DNA of 6,041 bases from Actinomycetota bacterium (GCA_009703445.1 WLGA01000068.1:1-6041); one strand, 5' to 3'. Positions 1 to 5,070 are shown, numbered from the stretch's first letter. Translations and numbers: made by a program. The notes: generated from the letters alone by a model not told the origin.

Positions 1-153
1 CAAAAGTTCTTGCGGTCCATAGGCCACCGATGAAAGTGGGTCGCTCGAGAAAATCGGAAGGGCAATGGTCTTTGGAAGCAGCTGGCCTTCAAGATTCTTA
101 TTCGAAAGCTTCTTGCCTAGAAAGAGGCGTTTCGGTTTCAATGAGTCAATCAC
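1..153 (-). CDS. APC-superfamily amino acid permease, N-terminal fragment (runs off the left edge)
   Basis: The minus strand is open from a GTG at 153-151 to the window edge, giving 51 codons. The translation begins MIDSLKPKRLFLGKKLSNKN and reaches LPKTIALPIFSSDPLSSVAY near residues 26-45. The LP-(I/V)-F-(A/S)-SD-(A/P)-LSSVAY block is characteristic of the N-terminus of a large family of bacterial APC amino acid permeases, where it leads into the first transmembrane helix; the family imports amino acids or related solutes across the cytoplasmic membrane. The frame stays open upstream into the exporter gene, so the start is a choice: GTG 153 gives a normal-looking basic cytoplasmic leader and has a TAGATT hexamer 8 nt before it. 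A TTG at 141-139 is the alternative. The family call is fairly firm despite the short fragment; the substrate cannot be told. From known actinobacterial neighbourhoods, TrkA-type or RNA methyltransferase genes may lie beyond the edge (inference). Confidence 0.82.
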   Translation of the reverse strand, partial: MIDSLKPKRLFLGKKLSNKNLEGQLLPKTIALPIFSSDPLSSVAYGPQELL

Positions 154-161
154 GAGAGACC

Positions 162-167
162 AATCTA
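162..167 (-). promoter_or_regulatory. Candidate -10 element (TAGATT) of the permease gene
   Basis: On the minus strand TAGATT fits the actinobacterial TANNNT -10 pattern and ends 8 nt before the GTG start. No Shine-Dalgarno sequence lies at normal distance, so the mRNA would be leaderless or nearly so. No good -35 hexamer is seen 16-18 bp upstream. Confidence 0.35.
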
Positions 168-180
168 CTCTTAAATGCCA

Positions 181-212
181 ATGGCCCCCTCCCGTTTCCG
201 AGAGAAGGCCAT
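181..212 (-). terminator. Imperfect hairpin after the MFS exporter, possible weak terminator
   Basis: ATGGCC (181-186) pairs with GGCCAT (207-212). Inside, 189-194 pairs with 199-204 with one mismatch, around a 4-nt loop. The hairpin lies about 20 nt downstream of the exporter's TAA. The downstream strand reads TGGCATTTAAG, which is not a real U-tract, so intrinsic termination would be weak; it could instead stabilise the mRNA 3' end. The rest of the 79-bp gap (154-232) holds only the permease promoter candidate. Confidence 0.35.
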
Positions 213-232
213 CGAATTTGCAGCGTTTGTTG

Positions 233-1912
233 TTATGCCTTTTCGACTGAGTCAGCCTTGCTAGCCTTCTTAGCCTCTGGGCGACGTCGTGAGCCCATCG
301 AGAGCGTCGACAACAGACCCAGGAACAAGAACCCTGCTGCAGCCCATCCGGTGGCCTTTACGCCATCGGTGAAGCCGTCGTTGGCGGCCTTCTGGATTTC
401 GGCGGCAACCTCTTCTGGGGCGCCAGCGTCAAGAAGTGTCGGCTCGATCATCGGCAAGAATCCACCTGATGAGTCGACCACGGTGGTGCTTAGGCCGTCG
501 ATGAACTCAGCCTGCTGAGCTGCAGGCATGCTCTGTAGCGCGGCGGTGTCGAGTAGTCGGCTCTCCGCTGCACCCTGGGTTGCAGTGAACAGGATGGTTC
601 CAAGAACCGCGATGCCTAGAGCTGAACCGATCTGGCGCACGGTGCTCTGTGAGCCCGAAGCCTGACCTATCTTGTTCATTGGCACATCGGTCATGATCAC
701 ACCGGTTAGCTGAGCGGTCGCCAGACCAACACCGATTCCATAGAGAAGTAGGAACGGAGCGATTGGCCACCAGCTGCCCTCGGTCGATGCAACCAGCGAG
801 ATGCCGGCAACGCCAAGAAGCTCGAAGAGCACACCGATCTGAACTGCGCGAACAGCAGGCAGCTTGCCGCTCAGGGCGCCACCGATTGCTGAAGCCAAGA
901 AAGCTCCACCGGCAAGCCAAAGCAGAACCAGACCAGAAGAAACTGGGCTTAGGCGCTCAACGTTCTGCAACCAAAGTGGAAGTGCGAAAAGCAAACCGAA
1001 TTCACCCATCGAGATGATGAGTGCCGCGAATGAACCGTTGCGGAATGAACCGATCTTGAATAGGTCAAGGTCAAGCAACACGTTCTTGTGTGCCTTCTCG
1101 CGTGACTTTTCCCACAGCACGAACAGCACGAAGAAGACAGCTGACACGGCTAGTGAAACAGGGATGATCGAGATGCCGTCGGTTGGCCAGGCGAAGTCGC
1201 CAATCTGGAAGGTGTTCTTGGTGCTAGCCATCCACCAGCCGTAGACGCGACCCTCGATGAGACCGAAGACTAGGGTGGCGAACATTACGACCGAGATGAG
1301 AGCACCGACGATGTCGATGCCTCCGGCGCGCTGCTCTTCCTTAGATTCTGAAACCCAAATCAAAAGACCCGCAATCACAATCAGGCCAAGTGGCAAGTTG
1401 ATGTTGAATGCGAGGCGCCATCCGTCGGCACCGAAGTCGGTGGCTAGCCAGCCGCCAAGAACCGGGCCAAGAGCCACCATTCCACCGATTGTTGAACCCC
1501 AGACTGCAAACGCGATGCCGCGCTCTTTGCCCTGGAAGTTTGCGTTTACCAGCGAGAGGGTGGTTGGTAGCACCATTGCGCCACCGAAGCCCTGAAGCAC
1601 GCGGGCGAGAATCATCGAGGTCGCGTCGGTGCTGAAACCAGCCCAAACCGAAGCTGCGACGAAGAGGCTAAGACCGATTACCAGTAGAAGTCTGCGACCG
1701 ATGCGGTCGGCTAGGGAACCCCAAACCAGAAGTAGTGAAGCGAAGACGAGCACGTAGCTCTCTTGCACCCACTGAACCTGAGTCGAGTTGAGCCCAAGCG
1801 CTGCGATGACGTTCGGGAAGATTGTGTTGACGATGGTTCCGTCGATGATTACCAAGGAAATGGCCATCGAAATGAAGACGAGGCCGATCCAGCGATTGCG
1901 TGTTTTAGTCAT
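233..1912 (-). CDS. DHA2-family (14-helix) MFS drug/proton antiporter
   Basis: A 559-residue membrane protein of the EmrB/QacA (DHA2) type, expected to expel drugs or other toxic amphiphiles in exchange for protons. Visible family motifs: helix 1 IDGTIVNTIFPNV with Asp24; motif A GSLADRIGRR (65-74) in the helix 2-3 loop; motif B LARVLQGFGGAM (102-113) in helix 4; antiporter motif C GSTIGGMVALGPVLGG (139-154) in helix 5. About 14 hydrophobic segments can be counted, the last at roughly 521-538. Glu304 lies within a hydrophobic segment and might take part in proton or cation recognition (inference). A soluble stretch of about 75 residues (446-520) separates helices 13 and 14. The tail (541-559) is basic and Lys/Ala-rich, as expected for cytoplasmic. 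The ATG at 1912-1910 lies 4 bp after the EamA stop, so the two genes form an operon. Length is slightly above the usual 480-530. Substrate unknown. Confidence 0.93.
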   Translation of the reverse strand: MTKTRNRWIGLVFISMAISLVIIDGTIVNTIFPNVIAALGLNSTQVQWVQESYVLVFASLLLVWGSLADRIGRRLLLVIGLSLFVAASVWAGFSTDATSMILARVLQGFGGAMVLPTTLSLVNANFQGKERGIAFAVWGSTIGGMVALGPVLGGWLATDFGADGWRLAFNINLPLGLIVIAGLLIWVSESKEEQRAGGIDIVGALISVVMFATLVFGLIEGRVYGWWMASTKNTFQIGDFAWPTDGISIIPVSLAVSAVFFVLFVLWEKSREKAHKNVLLDLDLFKIGSFRNGSFAALIISMGEFGLLFALPLWLQNVERLSPVSSGLVLLWLAGGAFLASAIGGALSGKLPAVRAVQIGVLFELLGVAGISLVASTEGSWWPIAPFLLLYGIGVGLATAQLTGVIMTDVPMNKIGQASGSQSTVRQIGSALGIAVLGTILFTATQGAAESRLLDTAALQSMPAAQQAEFIDGLSTTVVDSSGGFLPMIEPTLLDAGAPEEVAAEIQKAANDGFTDGVKATGWAAAGFLFLGLLSTLSMGSRRRPEAKKASKADSVEKA

Positions 1913-1918
1913 TCCCCT
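1913..1918 (-). promoter_or_regulatory. AGGGGA ribosome-binding-site-like sequence overlapping the EamA stop codon
   Basis: The minus strand reads TAGGGGAATG: the EamA stop TAG (1919-1917) provides the first two bases of AGGGGA, and the exporter's ATG follows directly. The spacing is shorter than the usual 5-9 nt, which favours ribosome re-initiation from EamA over independent initiation. Confidence 0.45.
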
Positions 1919-2786
1919 AGGCTACGGCAAGCAGGGCCGAAGCCGAGAGAGCCAAAAGAATTCCGGCCAGCTGTGTTTTGGCGATTTTCTCCTTGAGAAA
2001 GATGCGGGCCAGGATGATTGTGCCGAGCGGATACAGCGCGGTTAGCACCGCGACCACGGATAGCGAGCCCGAGCGGCTGGCCAGCGTGAAGAAGACGTTG
2101 GCGCTCGAATCGAATAAACCGGCAACCACCGCGGCCCACCAGAACGACATTGGGGCCGGCTGTCGCTCGCCGGAGGCATCCTTGTTTTTGCGCGCTCTAA
2201 GGAGGCTGAAAAGCATGAAGAGACCGAGCAAAGTTGCGCTGGTTGCGCGCAGGAAGATGACCGAGGTGAGGCCAGTGTCGTGCGGGGCCTTCGCGAGGGC
2301 AATCAGCACCAAGCCGATTCCGGCACCGGCGGCAAGACCGAGGGCGAGGCCTTTTGCGCTAGGCAACCTGACATCTGGGCCAGGAACAAACCCGACCAAA
2401 ACCACGGCAACCAGGATGCCGGCCAGCGCCACCCAACCCCAAAGCGAGAAACGGTCACCTTCGATGAAACCGACGATCATCGGAACGATGGCCGAGACCA
2501 CTGCGCCCAGCGGAGACAAAATCGATATAGGGCCAATCGCGAGCGAGGCATACAGGCAGGTCATTGCGAAGGCCGATGCGATGCCGGCGGTGACTCCCCA
2601 AAAAATGCCTTCGGCCGAAAAGTCTGCTCCCATGAACAGAGAGGCGATGAAAATCAGGAATAGCCCAGAGAGGCCCGACCAGAAAGTAACAACCACTGGG
2701 TTGATTCGGCGAGAGCCGAGTGCGCCGAAGAAATCTGCGAAGCCATAGACCAGTGAGGTCGCAAGGCCGAGGATGATGGTGAGCAC
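1917..2786 (-). CDS. EamA/DMT-superfamily 10-helix transporter
   Basis: A 289-residue protein made of two EamA repeats, roughly residues 1-132 and 146-288, each with about five hydrophobic helices. The duplicated architecture is clear: the end of repeat 1 (SILSPLGAVVSAIVPMIVG, 88-106, then a charged EGDR and helix 5) matches the end of repeat 2 (VVAVLTALYPLGTIILARIF, 244-263, then LKEKI and the final helix). The charged linker 196-210 (RARKNKDASGERQ) is probably cytoplasmic. Members move small metabolites, amino acids or drugs across the inner membrane; sequence alone does not give the substrate. The start is the GTG at 2786-2784, which puts the N-terminus at the beginning of helix 1; no Shine-Dalgarno sequence precedes it, but TAGGCT lies 6 nt upstream. 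It is the first gene of the unit with the MFS exporter, suggesting a shared efflux job (inference). Confidence 0.92.
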   Translation of the reverse strand: MLTIILGLATSLVYGFADFFGALGSRRINPVVVTFWSGLSGLFLIFIASLFMGADFSAEGIFWGVTAGIASAFAMTCLYASLAIGPISILSPLGAVVSAIVPMIVGFIEGDRFSLWGWVALAGILVAVVLVGFVPGPDVRLPSAKGLALGLAAGAGIGLVLIALAKAPHDTGLTSVIFLRATSATLLGLFMLFSLLRARKNKDASGERQPAPMSFWWAAVVAGLFDSSANVFFTLASRSGSLSVVAVLTALYPLGTIILARIFLKEKIAKTQLAGILLALSASALLAVA

Positions 2787-2792
2787 GAGATA

Positions 2793-2798
2793 AGCCTA
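2793..2798 (-). promoter_or_regulatory. Candidate -10 element (TAGGCT) for a leaderless EamA-MFS transcript
   Basis: TAGGCT on the minus strand matches TANNNT and ends exactly 6 nt before the GTG start, so transcription would begin at or next to the start codon. The -35 position falls inside the stem of the tRNA terminator and shows no TTGACA-like hexamer. Confidence 0.45.
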
Positions 2799-2807
2799 GT
2801 TAAATTG

Positions 2808-2839
2808 AAAAACCCGAGACTGCGATGGTCTCGGGTTTT
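2808..2839 (-). terminator. Strong intrinsic terminator of the tRNA cluster
   Basis: AAAACCCGAGAC (2809-2820) and GTCTCGGGTTTT (2828-2839) form a perfect 12-bp stem with a 7-nt loop. On the minus strand the stem ends in a run of five T. It begins two bases after the 3' end of tRNA-Phe and separates the tRNA transcript from the EamA gene. Confidence 0.9.
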
Positions 2840-2841
2840 AG

Positions 2842-2914
2842 TGGCTCCGACGGGCGTCGATCCCGTGACCTCACGATTTTCAGTCGTGCGCTCTACCAAC
2901 TGAGCTACAGAGCC
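2842..2914 (-). tRNA. tRNA-Phe (anticodon GAA)
   Basis: A 73-nt cloverleaf reads on the minus strand. The acceptor pairs GGCTCTG with CGGAGCC (one G-U pair), with discriminator A. The anticodon stem CACGA/TCGTG closes a CTGAAAA loop with anticodon GAA (plus-strand bases 2879-2881). The T-arm ACGGG-ATCGACG-CCCGT has ATCGACG in place of the usual TTCRANN; in the RNA the first T-loop base is therefore A, a deviation. CCA is not encoded. It is the last gene of the Glu-Asp-Phe cluster. Confidence 0.95.
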
Positions 2915-2933
2915 GAAGATGGAAACCATCTTC
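2915..2933 (-). other. Perfect hairpin abutting the 5' end of tRNA-Phe
   Basis: GAAGATGG (2915-2922) and CCATCTTC (2926-2933) form an uninterrupted 8-bp stem with a 3-nt loop. Its last base is directly next to the first base of mature tRNA-Phe. There is no T-run, so it is not a terminator. It is likely part of the precursor leader removed by RNase P. Confidence 0.6.
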
Positions 2934-2940
2934 ATTCGAT

Positions 2941-2968
2941 AAAAGCCCTCCTTTTGGGAAGGGCTCTT
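2941..2968 (-). terminator. Hairpin between tRNA-Asp and tRNA-Phe, weak terminator or processing site
   Basis: On the minus strand AGCCCT (2965-2960) pairs with AGGGCT (2949-2944), with further A-T pairs at 2941-2942 and 2967-2968 beyond one mismatch. The 3' arm ends in TTTT (2944-2941). The T-run is short and interrupted, so only partial termination is expected; it would lower tRNA-Phe relative to Glu and Asp, or serve as a cleavage site. Confidence 0.45.
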
Positions 2969-2974
2969 ACTGAG

Positions 2975-3048
2975 CGATCCTGACGGGACTTGAACCCGCG
3001 ACCTCCGCCGTGACAGGGCGGCGCGCTAACCAACTGCGCTACAGGACC
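2975..3048 (-). tRNA. tRNA-Asp (anticodon GTC)
   Basis: A 74-nt cloverleaf on the minus strand. The acceptor pairs GGTCCTG with CAGGATC (one G-U), with discriminator G as in Asp tRNAs generally. The D-arm contains AGTTGGTTA. The anticodon stem CCGCC/GGCGG closes a CTGTCAC loop with anticodon GTC (plus-strand 3012-3014). The T-loop is the standard TTCAAGT. CCA is not encoded. The 53-bp gap to tRNA-Glu is AT-rich and carries two imperfect CTTTTGGTG copies (3052-3060 and 3071-3078). Confidence 0.96.
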
Positions 3049-3101
3049 TTACTTTTGGTGCTTTTTGAATCTTTGGTGTTACTTAGTACATCGCTTCATA
3101 G

Positions 3102-3174
3102 TGACCCCAACGGGATTCGAACCCGTGCTGCCGCCGTGAAAGGGCGGTGTCCTAGGCCTCTAAACGATGGGGCC
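3102..3174 (-). tRNA. tRNA-Glu (anticodon TTC)
   Basis: A 73-nt cloverleaf on the minus strand. The acceptor pairs GGCCCCA with TGGGGTC (one G-U at position 2), with discriminator A. The D-arm is GTTTAGAGGCCTAGGAC, typical of bacterial Glu tRNAs. The anticodon stem CCGCC/GGCGG closes CTTTCAC with anticodon TTC (plus-strand 3138-3140). The T-arm is ACGGG-TTCGAAT-CCCGT. CCA is not encoded. It is the first gene of the cluster; Glu-Asp-Phe is a known actinobacterial order. Confidence 0.96.
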
Positions 3175-3181
3175 TATAAAG

Positions 3182-3208
3182 CGGATACTTCATAGCACCA
3201 AGCGTCAA
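3182..3208 (-). promoter_or_regulatory. Candidate promoter of the tRNA Glu-Asp-Phe cluster
   Basis: TTGACG at 3208-3203 is a near-consensus -35 on the minus strand. TATCCG at 3187-3182 could be the -10, with a rather short 15-bp spacer. Transcription would then start within a few bases of mature tRNA-Glu. The -35 assignment is better than the -10. Confidence 0.4.
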
Positions 3209-3223
3209 CAATAGTCGCTTCCG

Positions 3224-3240
3224 GGGTTGTTTCGCAACCC
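3224..3240. promoter_or_regulatory. Inverted repeat GGGTTG-N5-CAACCC in the tRNA/nlpC divergent region
   Basis: GGGTTG (3224-3229) and CAACCC (3235-3240) are a perfect 6-bp inverted repeat around TTTCG. It lies just before the candidate -10 of the hydrolase gene, in the region a -35 or operator would occupy. With a leaderless mRNA it is not transcribed, so a protein-binding site is more likely than an RNA hairpin. The regulator is unknown. Confidence 0.4.
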
Positions 3241-3244
3241 GTGT

Positions 3245-3250
3245 TAGTTT
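3245..3250 (+). promoter_or_regulatory. Candidate -10 element (TAGTTT) of the NlpC/P60 gene
   Basis: TAGTTT fits TANNNT and ends 7 nt before the ATG. The AGGT next to the ATG leaves no room to act as a Shine-Dalgarno sequence, which supports a leaderless mRNA. No convincing -35 is visible, consistent with dependence on an activator or on the inverted repeat just upstream (inference). Confidence 0.45.
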
Positions 3251-3257
3251 CGTAGGT

Positions 3258-4457
3258 ATGAACACCCGTTTTTCTCGCGCCATTATTGCCTCTGCGGCCG
3301 CTGCCGCACTGGTTTTTGGCGCGACGGTGGTTGCTCCATCCTGGGCGGTTCCGAGCTATCCGAGTGCTGCCGAAGTGGCCGCTGCAAAGAAGAATGTTTC
3401 GGCCAAAAAGGCCATGATTGCCCGCATCGAAAAGATCGTGCAGGAGCTGGCCGTTGAGGCAAACAAGCTAGGCCGCGTCGCCCAGATCAAGGGCGAAGCT
3501 TTCAACCAGGCCCAGGATGCGGTTGACGCCATCACCGCCAAGGTAAACAGCCTCCAGGCCCAGGCCGATGCAGCCAACGCAGAAGCCGATAAGGCCAAGG
3601 CGCAGCTAGGCCAGATTGCCGCGCAAATGTATCGCGATGGCACCGGCGGCACATCCCTGAATTTGTTCTTGAACGCCAGCGTCGCGGATGACCTGCTCTA
3701 TAAGTTGGGTGCGCAGGAGAAGGTGGCTCAGCAGAGCGACACCATCTACAACCGCTCTTTGGCAAAGCAGAAGTATGCGCAGTCACTCACGGATGAGTTG
3801 GCCGGCGCAAAGACCGAACTTGCCACCAAGGCAACGGCAGCCAAAACCCTTTTCGTTGAGGCACAGACAGCGGCAAACGCAGTTCAGGTCAAGGTCGATG
3901 CCAACAACAAGCTCAACAAGACTTTCTATTCGCAGCTGGCTGTGTTGCAGAACACCTCGGCTGAGCTCGAGCGTCAGCGCGCCGAAGGTCTAGCTGCCGA
4001 AGCTCGCCAGAACGCCGGAACCTCGAAGCCGGTGGCTCCGGAACTTTATGCGGTTGGCGATGCCGACTCGGGCAAGGTTCAGATCGCACTCGACTTCGCC
4101 AAGGCTCAACTAGGCGAGCGCTATGTGCTCGGCGGAATGGGCCCGGATGTTTGGGACTGCTCCGGAATCACCAAGGCGGGTTACGCGGCAGCCGGAATCT
4201 ACATCGGCACCCACTCGGCAACCAACCAGTTCAACACCATGGCTTCGGCTCGCAAGCTGGTGCCACTTTCACAGGCTCAGGTCGGTGACCTCATGTGGTA
4301 CTCGCAGGAGTCTTCTTTCAACGGCGACAAGTATCACGTGGTTTTCTACCTAGGTGGAGACATGATGCTCGAGGCTCCGAACCCGGCTCGAACCGTTCGC
4401 ATCGTTCCGCTTCGCTACGGTGAATTGTTCCCGTATGCGGGTCGCCCTTCGGCATAA
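3258..4457 (+). CDS. Secreted coiled-coil NlpC/P60 peptidoglycan endopeptidase (RipA/CwlO-like)
   Basis: A 399-residue exported cell-wall hydrolase, expected to cut stem peptides of peptidoglycan during growth or cell separation. The start MNTRFSR plus a hydrophobic Ala-rich segment is a Sec signal peptide with a likely signal peptidase I cut after PSWA (residue 30). Residues 35-250 are Ala/Lys/Gln/Glu-rich helical coiled coil; the section AAQMYRDGTGGTSLNLFLNA (121-140) resembles the hinge region of PcsB/CwlO/RipC-type proteins, whose coiled coil is controlled by FtsEX. A short linker (251-270) leads to the NlpC/P60 domain (about 272-399): catalytic Cys301 in WDCSG, His360 in KYHVVFYLGG, and Glu372 twelve residues later, the same C-H-E spacing as mycobacterial RipA. 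The ATG at 3258 gives the complete signal peptide. Convergent with ppa across a shared terminator. A FtsX partner is inferred, not shown. Confidence 0.93.
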   Translation: MNTRFSRAIIASAAAAALVFGATVVAPSWAVPSYPSAAEVAAAKKNVSAKKAMIARIEKIVQELAVEANKLGRVAQIKGEAFNQAQDAVDAITAKVNSLQAQADAANAEADKAKAQLGQIAAQMYRDGTGGTSLNLFLNASVADDLLYKLGAQEKVAQQSDTIYNRSLAKQKYAQSLTDELAGAKTELATKATAAKTLFVEAQTAANAVQVKVDANNKLNKTFYSQLAVLQNTSAELERQRAEGLAAEARQNAGTSKPVAPELYAVGDADSGKVQIALDFAKAQLGERYVLGGMGPDVWDCSGITKAGYAAAGIYIGTHSATNQFNTMASARKLVPLSQAQVGDLMWYSQESSFNGDKYHVVFYLGGDMMLEAPNPARTVRIVPLRYGELFPYAGRPSA

Positions 4458-4489
4458 TTCTTCGGTTCAGACCCTCGGGTTTGAACAAC

Positions 4490-4523
4490 AAAAAGGACCC
4501 CACCAATCGGTGAGGTCCTTTTT
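4490..4523. terminator. Bidirectional intrinsic terminator between nlpC/P60 and ppa
   Basis: AAAAAGGACC (4490-4499) pairs with GGTCCTTTTT (4514-4523). After one C-A mismatch, CACC (4501-4504) pairs with GGTG (4509-4512) around a 4-nt AATC loop. T-runs follow the stem on both strands, so it can end transcription of both convergent genes. It is 32 nt after the hydrolase stop and 9 nt after the ppa stop. Confidence 0.92.
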
Positions 4524-4532
4524 CTTTAGGTC

Positions 4533-5066
4533 TTATTTGCAGTCGCAGTTTCCGCCGCAGCATGACTTCGCGTTAGCGCCGTCACCCTCGGTGTTGTAGC
4601 GCACGATGGCTTCCTGGATTAGGCGCTCGGCCACATCCTTGCCCTGCCACTCGCCAACCTTTACCCACTTGCCAGGCTCTAGGTCCTTGTAGTGAGTGAA
4701 GAAGTGCATGAGTTCGTTCTTGGTCTGCTCTGGAACATCGTTGATGTCCTGGATGTGAGCCCAGCGAGGGTCCTTGGTCTGCACGCAGATGACCTTCTCG
4801 TCGATGCCGCCGTCGTCTTCCATAGGAAGAACGCCGACTGGGCGAACGTCAACAACGACGCCAGGGAAAACTGGGAACTCAAGAAGCACCAGTGCGTCTA
4901 GCGGGTCGCCGTCGCCACCAAGGGTCTTGTCGAAGAAGCCGTAGTCAACCGGGTAGACAAACGGGGTGAATAGAACGCGGTCTAGGTGAACGCGACCGGT
5001 GATGTGGTCTACTTCATACTTGTTGCGACTTCCGCGAGGAATCTCGATTACTGCTTCGTAACCCAT
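4533..5066 (-). CDS. ppa: Inorganic pyrophosphatase, family I, with a cysteine-rich C-terminal tail
   Basis: A cytoplasmic Mg-dependent enzyme that hydrolyses pyrophosphate to two phosphates, pulling nucleotide, aminoacyl-tRNA and polymer synthesis forward. Family I active-site features are intact: Glu8, Lys16 and Glu18 in IEIPRGSRNKYEVD; the signature DGDPLD (Asp52, Asp54, Asp57); Asp84, Asp89 and Lys91 in MEDDGGIDEK; Tyr126-Lys127 in HYKDLEPGKW with Trp134. The family core ends near residue 160. An extra tail follows, GDGANAKSCCGGNCDCK, with Cys at 169, 170, 174 and 176, making 177 residues against about 162 for the mycobacterial enzyme. The tail is in frame directly before the TAA. The ATG at 5066 has a clear AGGAG four or five bases upstream. 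It is divergent from tilS and convergent with the hydrolase. Identity is certain; the role of the tail is unknown. Confidence 0.97.
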   Translation of the reverse strand: MGYEAVIEIPRGSRNKYEVDHITGRVHLDRVLFTPFVYPVDYGFFDKTLGGDGDPLDALVLLEFPVFPGVVVDVRPVGVLPMEDDGGIDEKVICVQTKDPRWAHIQDINDVPEQTKNELMHFFTHYKDLEPGKWVKVGEWQGKDVAERLIQEAIVRYNTEGDGANAKSCCGGNCDCK

Positions 5067-5070
5067 GGTT

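Noticed and set aside
30..518. A 162-codon plus-strand open frame at the left end
   Set aside because: It lies antisense to the end of the MFS exporter and the start of the APC permease, both of which have clear family motifs; its own translation shows no domain.
1978..2748. A 256-codon plus-strand open frame
   Set aside because: It is fully antisense to the EamA gene; the Pro/Arg/Thr-rich translation is typical of a shadow frame in GC-rich coding DNA.
2654..2935. Minus-strand open frame with SVAQLVERTTENREVTGSTP, a common database entry
   Set aside because: This is the known artefact of translating a tRNA gene; it covers tRNA-Phe and its terminator.
2842..3174. tRNA cluster as an integration site for a mobile element
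   Set aside because: No integrase, no repeated tRNA 3' end and no foreign-looking DNA; housekeeping genes follow on both sides.
3010..3195. Plus-strand open frame with DPNGIRTRAAAVKGRCPRPL
   Set aside because: It is the reverse complement of tRNA-Glu and part of tRNA-Asp translated, another frequent false protein.
3175..3257. A c-di-AMP (ydaO/yuaA) riboswitch before the cell-wall hydrolase
   Set aside because: Such riboswitches precede some actinobacterial hydrolase genes, but the gap to tRNA-Glu is only 83 bp, too short, and the gene seems leaderless.
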